Of a stretch of 64,000 nt of DNA, positions 27,945 through 38,300 are shown one piece after another; within the stretch, counting starts at the first letter, position 1, and each line of letters begins with the position of its first letter. The DNA is from Rhodococcus sp. Z13 (GTDB taxonomy: Bacteria; Actinomycetota; Actinomycetes; Mycobacteriales; Mycobacteriaceae). Where the stretch lies: the NCBI RefSeq assembly GCF_025837095.1, contig NZ_CP107551.1, positions 1,780,352 to 1,844,351 on the forward strand, written 5' to 3'. Below the pieces are notes generated by a model. It saw only the letters and a list, made by a program, of their open reading frames with translations. It searched no databases and was not told the DNA's origin. A program made the translations under genes and the position numbers.

Positions 27945-29618
27945 GTGCTCGAGGTCGAGGACACCGTCGACGGACGGGCGTTGCGCCGATGGGCCGAACT
28001 CGGAGTGGACAGCCTCGAGCGGCGCCGGGCCGAGATCAACTCCCTCAACGTCTTCCCGGTGCCGGACGGCGACACCGGAACCAACCTGCTCGTCACCATG
28101 CGGGCCGCCGCCGGGGCGATCGGCGGACCCGTCGACGGGGCCCTCACCGCCTCCGCCGTCGCGGAGGGGCTCGCCCGCGGAGCGTTCGCGGGGGCGCGCG
28201 GCAATTCGGGGGTCATCCTGGCGCAGGCCCTGCGCGGTGTCGCCGACTCCATCGCCGGTCTGACCAGCGTCGACGGCCGGGCCCTGGCCGACGCCCTCGC
28301 CTCCGCCGCCGCCCTGGTGACGCGGGCGCTCAGCGCCCCGGCGCGGGGAACCATCGTCAGCGTGCTCGAATCGGCCGCCGAGGGAGCCGGCCGCGCGGCC
28401 CGCGACCCCGAGGCGACGGTGTGCGAGGTGGTGGTCGCGAGCGCCGACGCCGCCGCCGACGCCCTGCAGCGCACCACCACGCAGCTCGACGTCCTCGCCG
28501 AGGCGGGGGTCGTCGACGCCGGCGGTCTCGGCCTGTCGATCCTGCTCGACTGCCTCGTCGAGGTCGCCACGGGCACCCGGCCCCACCGGCACATCCGGCT
28601 GTCCGGCGCCGCCCGGCCCGTCCCCGAGACGACCGCCGCCGACGACCACTCCCAGGGCAGCGACCACCCGCACGGCAGCGACCGGCAGGAATACGAGGTC
28701 ATGTATCTCGTCGAAGACTCCGACGAGGCACGCATCGCCGCCCTGCGCCCGCGTCTCGACGCCCTCGGCGACTCGGTCGCCATCGTCGCCGGCGGAGCCG
28801 GATGCTGGTCGGTACACGTGCACTGCTGCGATCCCGGTGCCGCCGTCGAGGCCGGTCTCGCCGCCGGGTCGCTGCGCCGCATCGACATCACCTGCTTCGC
28901 GCTCGACGCCGCCCGCCGGGGCTGCACGGACCCCGTGCCCGCACCACCGGTCGCGGGGGACGCGGGAAGGGCCGTGCTCGCGGTGGTCGCCGGCGACGGG
29001 ACCGCCGACCTGTTCGAGGCCGAGGGCGCCACGGTCCTGCGCGCCGACGCGATGATCACCCCGGGCCGCATGCTCGACGCGATCCGCGCCCTGCCCAGCC
29101 GCGACGTGCTGGTCCTGCCCAACGGCGCCCTGTCGGCACAGGACGTCGTCGCCGTCGGTGTGCGCGCCCGCGCCGAGGGCCGCGACGTGATGTTCCTGCC
29201 GAGCTCGTCGCTGGTCCAGGGGCTGGCGTCGCTGGCCGTGCACGACCCCACCCGCGCCACCGTCGACGACGCCTTCGCCATGTCGGAGGTGGCGTCGTGC
29301 GTGCGCTGGGGGTCGCTGCGGTTCGCCACCGAACGGGCGCTGACCTGGGTCGGGACGTGCGAGCCGGGCGACGCGCTGGGGTTGTCGGGTCACGATGTCG
29401 TAGTCATCGAGCATGATCTGGTGGCAGCGGGTGTGTCGCTGCTCGGCAAGATCCTCGCCGCGGGTGGTGAGCTCGTGACGATGCTCGTCGGCGCCGACGC
29501 CCCGGAAGGACTGGCCGAGCAGCTGGCCGAGTACCTCGACCACCGGCATCCGGAGATCGACGTGGTCGTGTACCGGGGCGGTCAGCGCAGCGACCTGCTG
29601 CAGCTCGGCATCGAGTAG
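27945..29618 (+). CDS. DAK2-domain fatty-acid kinase-like protein (FakA/YloV family)
   Basis: A 557-residue protein with an N-terminal DAK2 ATP-binding domain (NSLNVFPVPDGDTGTNL near 30-46, ARGNSGVILAQAL) and a C-terminal FakA domain ending QLAEYLDHRHPEIDVVVYRGGQ. FakA phosphorylates fatty acids presented by a DegV-type FakB partner; no fakB is present here. It is the usual upstream neighbour of recG. GTG at 27945 is chosen because the AAAGGGG site lies nine bases before it; the in-frame GTG at 27936 abuts that site. Confidence 0.88.
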   Translation: MLEVEDTVDGRALRRWAELGVDSLERRRAEINSLNVFPVPDGDTGTNLLVTMRAAAGAIGGPVDGALTASAVAEGLARGAFAGARGNSGVILAQALRGVADSIAGLTSVDGRALADALASAAALVTRALSAPARGTIVSVLESAAEGAGRAARDPEATVCEVVVASADAAADALQRTTTQLDVLAEAGVVDAGGLGLSILLDCLVEVATGTRPHRHIRLSGAARPVPETTAADDHSQGSDHPHGSDRQEYEVMYLVEDSDEARIAALRPRLDALGDSVAIVAGGAGCWSVHVHCCDPGAAVEAGLAAGSLRRIDITCFALDAARRGCTDPVPAPPVAGDAGRAVLAVVAGDGTADLFEAEGATVLRADAMITPGRMLDAIRALPSRDVLVLPNGALSAQDVVAVGVRARAEGRDVMFLPSSSLVQGLASLAVHDPTRATVDDAFAMSEVASCVRWGSLRFATERALTWVGTCEPGDALGLSGHDVVVIEHDLVAAGVSLLGKILAAGGELVTMLVGADAPEGLAEQLAEYLDHRHPEIDVVVYRGGQRSDLLQLGIE

Positions 29619-29664
29619 GCCGGTGCGCCGCGAGGCCACCGCACGAGAAGCGGAAGGGACGGCA

Positions 29665-31956
29665 GTGGCGACACTCGCGGACCGGCTCGATCACCTCCTC
29701 GGCCGGAAGACGGCCGACGCGTTGCTCGACGCGTTCGGGATGACGACCGTCGAGGACCTGCTGCGCCACTATCCCCACCGCTACGCCACCCAGGGCGCCG
29801 AGCTCGGCGAGAGCCAGCCCGAAGAGGGCCAGCACATCACGATCGTCGCGCGGGTCGAGTCGGCGCAGGAGGTGCCGATGAAGTCGCGCGCCGGCAAGCG
29901 CCTGGCCGTGCGGCTGCGTTCCGACCGGCACACCATCGACGTCACCTTCTTCAACCCGCACCGGGTCAAGCACAACATCAAGCCCGGGGTGCGGGCGATG
30001 TTCTCCGGCACGGTGAAGTACTTCCGCGGCAAGTGGAGCCTGACCCACCCGAGCTATCTGGTGCTGCCCGAACCCCGCGACGCCGAGGACCTCGTCTCCG
30101 CGGCCCCCGCCCGGGTGCGGGGCGCCGGAGCCCTGGCCGGTCTCGCCCGGGCCTCCGGCACCGGCGAGGGGGTCGACATGTCGATCTTCGACCGCGCGCT
30201 GATCCCCGTCTACCGGGCCACCCGGGAGGTCGAGTCCTGGACGGTGATGCGCTGCGTGCGGCAGATCCTCGACCAGCTCGACCACGTCGAGGACCCGCTG
30301 CCCGAGTGGGTGCGCGAGGAGCACGGCCTGCCGGGGCTCGACGAGGCGCTGCGCTCGATCCACCTGCCCGAGTCGAAGCAGGAGATCGAGGGGGCCCGCG
30401 CACGGCTGCGGTTCGACGAGGCCGCGGCGCTGCAGCTCGTGCTCGCCGGGCGGCGGCACGACGTGGAGGTGCGCTCGGCGCCGGCCTGCCCGCCCCACCC
30501 GGACGGGATCGCCGCCGAGTTCGACCGTCGCCTACCGTTCGAACTGACCGCCGGGCAGCTCGCGGTGGCCGACGAGATCTCCGCCGACCTGGCCCGTGAG
30601 CACCCCATGAACCGGCTGCTGCAGGGCGAGGTCGGGTCGGGCAAGACCATCGTGGCGCTGCGGGCGATGCTGCAGGTGATCGACTCCGGGCGCCAGTGCG
30701 CGCTGCTCGCTCCCACCGAGGTGCTCGCCGCGCAGCACGCCCGCTCCATCGGGAAGATGCTCGGCGACCTGGCGCAGGCGGGGGAGCTCGGTGCGCACGA
30801 GCGGGCCACCCGCATCGCGCTGCTCACCGGCTCGATGGGTGTCGCCCGCAAGCGGCAGGCCCTCAACGAGGCGGTGACCGGCGACGCCGGGATCGTCATC
30901 GGCACCCACGCGCTCATCGAGGACAACGTGAAGTTCTGGGATCTCGGCCTGGTCGTGATCGACGAACAGCACCGGTTCGGTGTGGAGCAGCGCGACGCCC
31001 TGCGCTCGCGGGGCCGCGACGGTGCCTCCCCGCACGTGCTGGTGATGACCGCGACCCCCATTCCGCGCACCATCGCCATGACCGTGCTCGGCGACCTCGA
31101 GGTGTCGACCCTGCGCGAGCTGCCCCGCGGGCGGTCGCCCGTCGTGAGCCGCGTGGTGCCCGCCAAGGTGCATCCCACCTGGGTGGACCGGGCGTGGGAA
31201 CGCATCCGTGAGGAGGTCGCCGAGGGGCGGCAGGCCTACGTGGTGTGCTCGCGCATCGGGGACGGCGACGCCGACGACGACGCGGCCTTCGATCCGTCGG
31301 TGCTCGAGGAGACCGGATCGGGGAAGGGCAGGCAGGGGCCACCGGAGACCACCTCGGTGCTCGAGCAGTACGAGTTCCTCTCGACCGGGCCGTTGAGCGA
31401 TCTGCGGGTGGGGCTGCTGCACGGGCGGCTGCCCGCCGACGAGAAGGACGCCGTGATGCAGGCCTTCAACGCCGGCGAGATCGACGTGCTCGTGTGCACG
31501 ACGGTCGTCGAGGTCGGTGTCGATGTGCCGAACGCCACGGTGATGGTGATCGTCGACGCCGACCGGTTCGGCGTCAGCCAGCTGCACCAGCTGCGCGGCC
31601 GCGTCGGCCGTGGTGGTCACCAGGGTCTGTGCCTGCTGGTGACGGACGCCAAGCCCGGTACCCCGACGATGATGCGGCTCGAGGCCGTGGCGGGGACCAC
31701 CGACGGTTTCGAGCTCGCCCAGCTCGACCTGCAGCTGCGCCGTGAGGGCGACGTGCTCGGCGTCGCCCAGTCCGGCACCGTCTCGACGCTGCGGCTGCTG
31801 TCCCTCGTCGACGACGCCGAGGTCATCGAGTCCGCGCGGGACTTCGCGCGGGCGGTGACCGAGGAGGATCCCGGCCTGACGAAGCATCCCGGCCTGGCCC
31901 GGATGGTGAGCGCCGCGCTCGACGCCGAGCGGGTCGAGTACCTCGAGAAGGCCTGA
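29665..31956 (+). CDS. recG: ATP-dependent DNA helicase RecG
   Basis: Branch-migration helicase that rescues stalled forks, 763 residues. A wedge/OB domain (QHITIVARVESAQE...) occupies the first 190 residues. The motor has Walker A GEVGSGKTIVALRAM near 321, DEQHRFGVEQRD as the DExH box, TATPIPRT, and QLHQLRGRVGRGGHQG as motif VI. The GTG at 29665 has a GGAAGGGA ribosome site; an earlier GTG at 29623 lacks one. The stop is followed by 183 non-coding bases. Confidence 0.96.
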   Translation: MATLADRLDHLLGRKTADALLDAFGMTTVEDLLRHYPHRYATQGAELGESQPEEGQHITIVARVESAQEVPMKSRAGKRLAVRLRSDRHTIDVTFFNPHRVKHNIKPGVRAMFSGTVKYFRGKWSLTHPSYLVLPEPRDAEDLVSAAPARVRGAGALAGLARASGTGEGVDMSIFDRALIPVYRATREVESWTVMRCVRQILDQLDHVEDPLPEWVREEHGLPGLDEALRSIHLPESKQEIEGARARLRFDEAAALQLVLAGRRHDVEVRSAPACPPHPDGIAAEFDRRLPFELTAGQLAVADEISADLAREHPMNRLLQGEVGSGKTIVALRAMLQVIDSGRQCALLAPTEVLAAQHARSIGKMLGDLAQAGELGAHERATRIALLTGSMGVARKRQALNEAVTGDAGIVIGTHALIEDNVKFWDLGLVVIDEQHRFGVEQRDALRSRGRDGASPHVLVMTATPIPRTIAMTVLGDLEVSTLRELPRGRSPVVSRVVPAKVHPTWVDRAWERIREEVAEGRQAYVVCSRIGDGDADDDAAFDPSVLEETGSGKGRQGPPETTSVLEQYEFLSTGPLSDLRVGLLHGRLPADEKDAVMQAFNAGEIDVLVCTTVVEVGVDVPNATVMVIVDADRFGVSQLHQLRGRVGRGGHQGLCLLVTDAKPGTPTMMRLEAVAGTTDGFELAQLDLQLRREGDVLGVAQSGTVSTLRLLSLVDDAEVIESARDFARAVTEEDPGLTKHPGLARMVSAALDAERVEYLEKA

Positions 31957-32127
31957 GTTACGTTCCGCGCACCACCGGGCCACCGGCGCGGAGAGGTTTC
32001 GTCGCCGGTGCCCGCCGTGTTGACGGCAGGTTACGGCGGGGCGTGACTGCATCGTTCCAGTCGCGCCATCCGGACCGATCTTCCCACGATGTGGAACGGC
32101 GGGAGAAGTTCGGATGTTACGGCGCGG

Positions 32128-32142
32128 TACCGTCGACCAATG
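32128..32142 (+). promoter_or_regulatory. Leaderless promoter -10 box of pyc
   Basis: TACCGT (32128-32133), six bases, then ATG at 32140. There is no ribosome-binding site in front of this ATG. Confidence 0.55.
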
Positions 32143-35100
32143 TTCTCGAAAGTGCTTGTCGCCAACCGTGGCGAGATCGCGATCCGCGCGTTCCGTGCCG
32201 CCTACGAACTGGGCGCCGGGACGGTCGCGGTGTTCCCGTACGAAGACCGCAACTCCCTGCACCGGCTCAAGGCCGACGAGGCCTATCAGATCGGTGAGGA
32301 GGGGCACCCGGTCCGGGCGTATCTGTCCGTCGACAAGATCGTCGAGGCGGCGGTGGCGGCCGGAGCCGACGCGATCTATCCCGGTTACGGATTCCTCTCC
32401 GAGAACCCCGACCTCGCCGCGGCCTGCGCCGAGGCCGGTCTCACCTTCGTCGGCCCCTCGGCGGAGATCCTCGAGCTGACCGGCAACAAGGCCCGCGCGA
32501 TCGCGTCGGCGAAGGCGGCGGGGCTGCCCGTCCTCGCGTCCTCCGAGCCGTCGGCCGACGTCGACGCCCTGCTCGCGGCCGCCGAATCGATGAGCTTCCC
32601 GATCTTCGTCAAGGCCGTCGCCGGTGGTGGCGGACGCGGCATGCGCCGTGTCGCCGAGCCCGCCCAGCTGCGCGAGGCCATCGAGGCGGCCTCCCGCGAG
32701 GCCGATGCCGCCTTCGGTGACCCGACCGTCTTCCTCGAGCAGGCCGTGGTCAACCCCCGCCACATCGAGGTCCAGATCCTCGCCGACAAGTACGGCAACG
32801 TCATCCACCTGTTCGAGCGCGACTGCTCGGTCCAGCGCCGCCACCAGAAGGTCATCGAGCTCGCCCCCGCCCCCAACCTCGACCCCGCACTGCGCGACCG
32901 CATCTGCGCCGACGCTGTGGCCTTCGCCAAGGAGATCGGCTACCAGTGCGCCGGCACCGTCGAGTTCCTCGTCGACGAGCGCGGCAACCACGTGTTCATC
33001 GAGATGAACCCGCGCATCCAGGTCGAGCACACGGTCACCGAGGAGATCACCGACGTCGATCTCGTGCAGTCCCAGCTGCGCATCGCCGCCGGCGAGTCCC
33101 TCGCGGACCTGGGCCTGTCGCAGGAGAACATCACCATCCGCGGCGCGGCGCTGCAGTGCCGCATCACCACCGAGGATCCGGCCAACGGTTTCCGGCCCGA
33201 CACCGGCCGCATCACCGGCTACCGCACCCCGGGTGGTGCCGGCATCCGTCTCGACGGCGGCACCTCGGTCGGCGCGGAGATCTCCGCGCACTTCGACTCG
33301 ATGCTGGTCAAGCTCACCGCCCGCGGCCGCAACCTCGAAACCGCGGTGGCCCGCGCCCGCCGCGCCGTCACCGAGTTCCGCATCCGCGGTGTGGCCACGA
33401 ACATCCCGTTCCTGCAGGCCGTGCTCGACGACCCGGACTTCCGTGCCGGGAAGGTGACCACCTCGTTCATCGAGGAGCGCCCGCAGCTGCTGACCCTGCG
33501 CTCGTCGGCCGACCGCGGCACCAAGATCCTGCGCTATCTCGCCGACGTGACCGTCAACAAGCCGCACGGCGAACGGCCCACCAAGGTCTACCCGCACGAC
33601 AAGCTGCCCGTCATCGACCTCAGCGTCGCCCCACCGGCCGGGTCGCGTCAGCGGCTGCTCGAGCTCGGCCCCGAGGGTTTCGCCCGGGCGCTGCGTGAGC
33701 AGAAGGCGCTCGGCGTCACCGACACCACCTTCCGCGACGCGCACCAGTCGCTGCTCGCCACCCGCGTGCGCAGCAAGGACCTGCTGACGGTCGCCGGGCA
33801 CGTGGCCCGCATGACCCCTCAGCTGCTGTCCATCGAGGCGTGGGGCGGTGCGACCTACGACGTGGCGCTGCGCTTCCTGCACGAGGACCCCTGGGAGCGG
33901 CTCGCGGCGCTGCGCGAGGCGATCCCGAACATCAACCTGCAGATGCTGCTGCGCGGCCGCAACACCGTCGGCTACACCCCCTACCCGGAGGCCGTCACCC
34001 GCGCCTTCGTGCAGGAGGCCGCCGACACGGGCATCGACATCTTCCGCATCTTCGACGCACTGAACAACGTCGACCAGATGCGCCCGGCGATCGACGCCGT
34101 CCGCGAGACCGGCACCACGCTCGCCGAGGTCGCCCTGTCCTACACCGGAGACCTGTCGAACCCGAACGAGACGATCTACACCCTCGACTACTACCTGCGC
34201 CTGGCCGAGGAGATCGTCGAGGCCGGTGCCCACGTCCTGGCCATCAAGGACATGGCCGGTCTGCTGCGCGCCCCCGCCGCCGCCAAGCTCGTGTCGGCGC
34301 TGCGCAGCAACTTCGACCTGCCGGTGCACGTGCACACGCACGACACCCCGGGCGGGCAGCTCGCCACCTACCTCGCTGCCTGGCAGGCCGGTGCCGACGC
34401 CGTCGACGGTGCCTCCGCGGCCCTGGCCGGCACCACCAGCCAGCCCGCTCTCTCGGCGATCGTCGCCGCCGCGGCGAACAGCGAGTTCGACACCGGCATC
34501 GACCTGCAGGCCGTGTGCGATCTCGAGCCGTACTGGGAGGCGCTGCGCAAGGTGTACGCGCCGTTCGAGTCCGGACTGCCGGCGCCGACCGGTCGCGTCT
34601 ACACCCACGAGATCCCCGGCGGGCAGCTGTCGAACCTGCGCCAGCAGGCCATCGCCCTCGGTCTCGGCGACCGCTTCGAAGAGGTCGAGGCCGCCTACGC
34701 CGGCGCCGACCGTCTCCTCGGCCGCCTGATCAAGGTCACCCCGTCCAGCAAGGTCGTCGGCGACCTGGCCCTGCACCTCGTCGGTGCCGGGGTCTCGGTC
34801 GAGGACTTCGCCGCCGAGCCCGGCAAGTACGACATCCCCGATTCGGTGATCGGCTTCCTGCGCGGCGACCTCGGCACCCCCGCGGGGGGCTGGCCCGAGC
34901 CGTTCCGCAGCAAGGCCCTGGCGGGCCGCGCCGAACCCAAGCCGGTCACCCCGCTCGCCCCGGAGGAGGAGAAGGCCCTGGCCGGCACCGCCCACGAGCG
35001 GCGCCGGATGCTCAACCAGCTGCTGTTCCCCGGACCGGCCAAGGAGTTCGAGCAGCACCGCGAGGAGTTCGGCGACACCACCGAGCTGTCGGCCAACCAG

Positions 35101-35541
35101 TTCTTCTACGGCCTGCGGCACGGCGAGGAGCACCGCGTGCGCCTCGACAAGGGTGTCGAGCTTCTCATCGGCCTCGAGGCGATCTCCGACGCCGACGAGA
35201 AGGGCTTCCGCACCGTCATGTGCATCCTCAACGGGCAGCTGCGCCCGGTGTCGGTGCGCGACCGGTCGGTGGCCGCGGACGTCCCCGCCGCGGAGAAGGC
35301 CGACCGCAACAACCCCGGCCACGTCGCCGCGCCGTTCGCCGGCACGGTCACCCTCGTGGTGGCCGAGGGCGACACCGTCGCCGCGGGCGACACCGTCGCC
35401 ACCATCGAGGCCATGAAGATGGAGGCCGCGATCACCGCACCGCGCGGCGGCCGCATCACCCGCGTCGCCATCGGGGCCGTCCAGCAGGTCGAGGGCGGCG
35501 ACCTGCTCGTCGAGGTGTCCGCGGGAGACAACGCCGAGTGA
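32140..35541 (+). CDS. pyc: Pyruvate carboxylase
   Basis: Biotin enzyme making oxaloacetate from pyruvate and bicarbonate, an anaplerotic step; 1133 residues, full length. It has a biotin carboxylase domain ([20 protein letters not shown] at the start, [24 protein letters not shown]), a carboxyltransferase domain ([16 protein letters not shown] near 530, HTHDTPGG) and a biotinyl domain with the biotin Lys K1093 in [10 protein letters not shown] at 32140 matches the family N-terminus. The stop overlaps the rsmD start. Confidence 0.97.
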   Translation: MFSKVLVANRGEIAIRAFRAAYELGAGTVAVFPYEDRNSLHRLKADEAYQIGEEGHPVRAYLSVDKIVEAAVAAGADAIYPGYGFLSENPDLAAACAEAGLTFVGPSAEILELTGNKARAIASAKAAGLPVLASSEPSADVDALLAAAESMSFPIFVKAVAGGGGRGMRRVAEPAQLREAIEAASREADAAFGDPTVFLEQAVVNPRHIEVQILADKYGNVIHLFERDCSVQRRHQKVIELAPAPNLDPALRDRICADAVAFAKEIGYQCAGTVEFLVDERGNHVFIEMNPRIQVEHTVTEEITDVDLVQSQLRIAAGESLADLGLSQENITIRGAALQCRITTEDPANGFRPDTGRITGYRTPGGAGIRLDGGTSVGAEISAHFDSMLVKLTARGRNLETAVARARRAVTEFRIRGVATNIPFLQAVLDDPDFRAGKVTTSFIEERPQLLTLRSSADRGTKILRYLADVTVNKPHGERPTKVYPHDKLPVIDLSVAPPAGSRQRLLELGPEGFARALREQKALGVTDTTFRDAHQSLLATRVRSKDLLTVAGHVARMTPQLLSIEAWGGATYDVALRFLHEDPWERLAALREAIPNINLQMLLRGRNTVGYTPYPEAVTRAFVQEAADTGIDIFRIFDALNNVDQMRPAIDAVRETGTTLAEVALSYTGDLSNPNETIYTLDYYLRLAEEIVEAGAHVLAIKDMAGLLRAPAAAKLVSALRSNFDLPVHVHTHDTPGGQLATYLAAWQAGADAVDGASAALAGTTSQPALSAIVAAAANSEFDTGIDLQAVCDLEPYWEALRKVYAPFESGLPAPTGRVYTHEIPGGQLSNLRQQAIALGLGDRFEEVEAAYAGADRLLGRLIKVTPSSKVVGDLALHLVGAGVSVEDFAAEPGKYDIPDSVIGFLRGDLGTPAGGWPEPFRSKALAGRAEPKPVTPLAPEEEKALAGTAHERRRMLNQLLFPGPAKEFEQHREEFGDTTELSANQFFYGLRHGEEHRVRLDKGVELLIGLEAISDADEKGFRTVMCILNGQLRPVSVRDRSVAADVPAAEKADRNNPGHVAAPFAGTVTLVVAEGDTVAAGDTVATIEAMKMEAAITAPRGGRITRVAIGAVQQVEGGDLLVEVSAGDNAE

Positions 35542-36104
35542 CACGGATCGTCGCCGGCCGGGCCGGGGGGCGGCGCCTGAAGGTGCCGCCCCGCGGGACC
35601 CGGCCCACCTCCGAACGCGTGCGCGAAGCACTGTTCAGCTCGCTCGAGGCCCGCATGGACCTCGACGGCGCCGCCGTCCTCGACCTCTACGCGGGGTCGG
35701 GGGCGCTCGGCCTCGAGGCCCTGTCTCGAGGCGCCGCCCAGGTCGTCCTCGTCGAGTCCGACGCCAAGGCCGCGGCGGTCATCCGCGACAACATCGCGGT
35801 GGTGAAGCTGCCGGGCGCGGTCGTGCGGACCGCACCCGTCGCCGCCGTCCTCGCCGGCACCGCCGACCGGGTCTACGACCTCGTCCTCGCCGACCCGCCC
35901 TACGCGGTGACCGACGAGGCGGTCACCGACGTGCTCGAGGCGCTGGTCGCCGGCGGCTGGGTCGGCGACGGCTCCGTGGTCGTCGTCGAACGGTCCTCGC
36001 GATCGCCGGAAACGGTGTGGCCGCGAGCATTCGAGGTCGGCAAGGCCCGCCGCTACGGCGAGACGCGGGTGGAGATCGCCACCTGCTACGGTGCTGGGTC
36101 ATGA
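35538..36104 (+). CDS. rsmD: 16S rRNA (guanine(966)-N(2))-methyltransferase RsmD
   Basis: SAM-dependent methyltransferase of 16S rRNA G966, 188 residues. It starts [33 protein letters not shown], the family signature, with a SAM-binding [18 protein letters not shown] and catalytic ADPPY. The GTG start overlaps the pyc stop (GTGA) and the stop overlaps coaD (ATGA), giving coupled translation pyc-rsmD-coaD. Confidence 0.95.
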   Translation: MTRIVAGRAGGRRLKVPPRGTRPTSERVREALFSSLEARMDLDGAAVLDLYAGSGALGLEALSRGAAQVVLVESDAKAAAVIRDNIAVVKLPGAVVRTAPVAAVLAGTADRVYDLVLADPPYAVTDEAVTDVLEALVAGGWVGDGSVVVVERSSRSPETVWPRAFEVGKARRYGETRVEIATCYGAGS

Positions 36105-36595
36105 GCCGCGCGGTCTGCCCAGGATCCTTCGACCCGGTCACCAACGGACACCTCGACGTCATCGGCCGGGTCTCCGCCCAGTTCGACGAGGTCGTCGTCA
36201 CCGTGACGATCAATCCCAACAAGCAGGGCATGTTCACCATCGACGAGCGCATGGAGATGCTCGCCGAGGCCACCGCCCACCTGCCCAACGTGCGGGTGGA
36301 CTCCTGGCAGGGTCTGCTCGTGGACTACGCGCAGGCACACGGGATCTCCGCGATCGTCAAGGGCCTGCGGGGTGCCAACGACTTCGACTACGAGCTGCAG
36401 ATGGCGCAGATGAACCACAAGCTCACCGGCGTCGACACCCTGTTCGTGGCCACCAATCCCGTCTACAGCTATCTGTCGAGCTCGCTCGTCAAGGAGGTCG
36501 CCACCTACGGCGGCGACGTCTCCGACATGCTGCCGCCGGCCGTGCACGAGCGGCTGCTGGCCCGCCTGGCCGAGCGACGCGCCGCCGCCCGGTAA
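36101..36595 (+). CDS. coaD: Phosphopantetheine adenylyltransferase
   Basis: Penultimate enzyme of coenzyme A synthesis, 164 residues. The nucleotidyl-transferase motif is [14 protein letters not shown] at the N-terminus, with [18 protein letters not shown] and [19 protein letters not shown] also conserved. Start ATG overlaps the rsmD stop by four bases. A strong hairpin follows 76 bases later. Confidence 0.97.
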   Translation: MSRAVCPGSFDPVTNGHLDVIGRVSAQFDEVVVTVTINPNKQGMFTIDERMEMLAEATAHLPNVRVDSWQGLLVDYAQAHGISAIVKGLRGANDFDYELQMAQMNHKLTGVDTLFVATNPVYSYLSSSLVKEVATYGGDVSDMLPPAVHERLLARLAERRAAAR

Positions 36596-36670
36596 GACGC
36601 TGACGATCGGTGGACGCCGCTGCGGTGCCGCGTCGGCGGTGTCTGTGACGGCCGCATCCCGACACACCGG

Positions 36671-36698
36671 GCGCAGGGCACACTCCCGTGCCCTGCGC
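36671..36698 (+). terminator. Terminator after coaD
   Basis: GCGCAGGGCAC (36671-36681) pairs perfectly with GTGCCCTGCGC (36688-36698) around loop ACTCCC; no U-tract. It separates the pyc-rsmD-coaD unit from sepIVA. Confidence 0.75.
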
Positions 36699-36761
36699 TG
36701 CGGCAGACTGGACTTCGGCGCGACCGCACCGGCCGCGTCGAGCGAGTGATTGGGGTTGGGC

Positions 36762-37520
36762 GTGTATCGGGTTTTCGAGGCACTCGACGAACTGGTTGCG
36801 ATCGTCGAAGAGGCACGCAGCGTTCCGATGACGGCGAGCTGCGTGGTTCCGCGCGGCGACGTCCTCGAGCTGCTCGACGACGTGCGTGACGCACTGCCAC
36901 CCGAACTCGACGACGCCCAGGACGTCCTCGACCACCGCGACAAGCTCATCAACGACGCCCGCGCCCAGGCGGACAAGACCGTCGGTGACGCCGACGAGGA
37001 GGCCCGCACCCTCCTCGAGGATGCCCGCGCCGACGCCGACCGGATGCTCGCCGAGGCGAAGGCCCAGGCCGACCGGATGGTCGCCGAGGCCCGTGCCCAC
37101 GCCGACGAACTCGTCCGCGACGCCCAGGCGGAAGCCGACGACCTCGTCGCCGACGCCAACCAGCAGTACGAGAGCGTCACCGGGCGGGCCCGCGCCGAGG
37201 CCGACCGGATGATCGAGGCCGGCAAGGCGTCCTACGACCGGTCCGTCGCCGACGGCGAGGCCGAGAAGGCCCGCCTGGTGTCCCAGACCGAAGTGGTGCA
37301 GGCGGCACACGCCGAATCCGCCCGTGTCATCGACGCCGCGCACGCCGAGTCCGACCGCCTGCGCAGCGAGTGCGACGAGTACATCGACGGAAAGCTCGCC
37401 GAGTTCGAGGAGCTGCTCGGCACCACCCTGCGGTCCGTGGGCCGCGGCAGGCAGCAGCTGCGCACCTCCGGGGTGCCGGACTACGCGGAAGCGGATCACC
37501 GCGCCTCCCGGCGGCGCTGA
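36762..37520 (+). CDS. sepIVA: Septum-site/cell-elongation DivIVA-like protein SepIVA
   Basis: A 252-residue coiled-coil protein. It begins MYRVFEALDELVAIVEEARSVPMTA, very like mycobacterial SepIVA (Rv2927c), followed by about 160 residues of Ala/Glu/Asp-rich heptads. In mycobacteria SepIVA is essential and acts in division and cell-wall precursor organisation. GTG at 36762 is chosen because it gives the conserved N-terminus and follows a GGGGTTGG site. The last codons and stop lie in a 31-bp tandem duplication (37488-37549). The place before yceD-rpmF-rnc is conserved. Confidence 0.9.
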   Translation: MYRVFEALDELVAIVEEARSVPMTASCVVPRGDVLELLDDVRDALPPELDDAQDVLDHRDKLINDARAQADKTVGDADEEARTLLEDARADADRMLAEAKAQADRMVAEARAHADELVRDAQAEADDLVADANQQYESVTGRARAEADRMIEAGKASYDRSVADGEAEKARLVSQTEVVQAAHAESARVIDAAHAESDRLRSECDEYIDGKLAEFEELLGTTLRSVGRGRQQLRTSGVPDYAEADHRASRRR

Positions 37521-37549
37521 AGCGGATCACCGCGCCTCGCGCCGGCGCT
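37488..37549 (+). repeat. 31-bp tandem duplication across the sepIVA stop codon
   Basis: Two adjacent 31-bp units, both starting GAAGCGGATCACCGCGCCTC, differ at only two positions. The first encodes the C-terminal EADHRASRRR up to the TGA, whose last two bases open the second copy. The second is untranslated, and because 31 is not a multiple of three it is out of frame. Confidence 0.85.
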
Positions 37550-37608
37550 GAGGGCGGCCTTCGGTACCGCCTTCACCTGCGGGATTTCCTTCCGCATCGT
37601 CTATCGCG

Positions 37609-37614
37609 TACCAT
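37609..37614 (+). promoter_or_regulatory. Candidate -10 box for yceD-rpmF
   Basis: TACCAT with a poor -35 (TTTCCT at 37585-37590, 18 bases upstream). The resulting leader of about 60 nt contains the hairpin at 37629-37654. Confidence 0.4.
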
Positions 37615-37628
37615 AGTGCGGTTGCCCA

Positions 37629-37654
37629 ATCACACGAGCTTCCCGTCGTGTGAT
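37629..37654 (+). other. Hairpin in the yceD-rpmF leader
   Basis: ATCACACGA (37629-37637) pairs perfectly with TCGTGTGAT (37646-37654) around GCTTCCCG. The stem is unusually AU-containing for this genome and lies 29 bases before the yceD start, so it may be an operator or an RNA control element. Confidence 0.5.
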
Positions 37655-37683
37655 ACGACGTCGTCCGAAGAAAGTGAGTTCCC

Positions 37684-38298
37684 GTGTCTGCCCGCAGTAC
37701 CAGCACGCCGCGTCCCGAACGGGAGGCCGGTCTGGTGTTCGACACGTTCTCCCTGGGCCGTCGGCCCGGATCGATGCGCACGGTCGAGCGGGTCGTCGCA
37801 TCTCCCTCGCGGATGGGTCTCGAGCTGATCGCCATCCAGGAGGGAGCGGAGATCGCACTCGACCTCCGGTTGGAGGCGGTGTCCGAGGGCGTCCTGGTCA
37901 CCGGTACAGTTCGAGCCGACGCCGTCGGTGAATGCGCGCGATGCCTCGAGCCGTTCACCGAATCGGTGGACCTGTATCTCACCGAGCTGTTCGCTTACCC
38001 GAACAGCGTCACGGATCAGACCACCGAGGACGACGAGGTCTATCGTGTCGAGGACGATCTGATCGACCTCGAGCCGGTCCTCGTCGACACGGTGGGACTG
38101 GAGCTTCCGCTGCAGCCGTTGTGTAGCGACGACTGTGCGGGATTGTGCCCCGAATGCGGCATTCGCCTGGCGATTGCGGAATCCGGGCACCGTCATGAGA
38201 CAATGGATCCTCGCTGGGCTGGGTTGGCAGCCAAGTTCGGCGCGGGCTCCGAAGAACCCAGCAGTCAAATCGACAGCTTGAACAACGAGGAGAAGTAG
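37684..38298 (+). CDS. yceD: YceD (DUF177) family protein, 23S rRNA accumulation factor
   Basis: A 204-residue protein. DUF177 is marked by [47 protein letters not shown] and CPECGIRLA. Four cysteines in C-x2-C pairs could bind zinc. YceD homologues support 23S rRNA levels in E. coli and plants. The GTG start follows GAAAG. It is the standard partner of rpmF, two bases downstream, and of rnc. Confidence 0.9.
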   Translation: MSARSTSTPRPEREAGLVFDTFSLGRRPGSMRTVERVVASPSRMGLELIAIQEGAEIALDLRLEAVSEGVLVTGTVRADAVGECARCLEPFTESVDLYLTELFAYPNSVTDQTTEDDEVYRVEDDLIDLEPVLVDTVGLELPLQPLCSDDCAGLCPECGIRLAIAESGHRHETMDPRWAGLAAKFGAGSEEPSSQIDSLNNEEK

Positions 38299-38300
38299 AC

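Noticed and set aside
30532-35631. A 1699-codon open frame antisense to recG and pyc
   Set aside because: It covers two clear genes on the other strand. Long antisense frames are expected when third positions are almost always G or C. The product is low-complexity (Val/Leu/Gly/Asp/Arg) with no domain.
37324-37551. Alternative frame ending with the same RASRRR as SepIVA
   Set aside because: It is produced by the 31-bp duplication read in another frame inside sepIVA, not by a separate gene.
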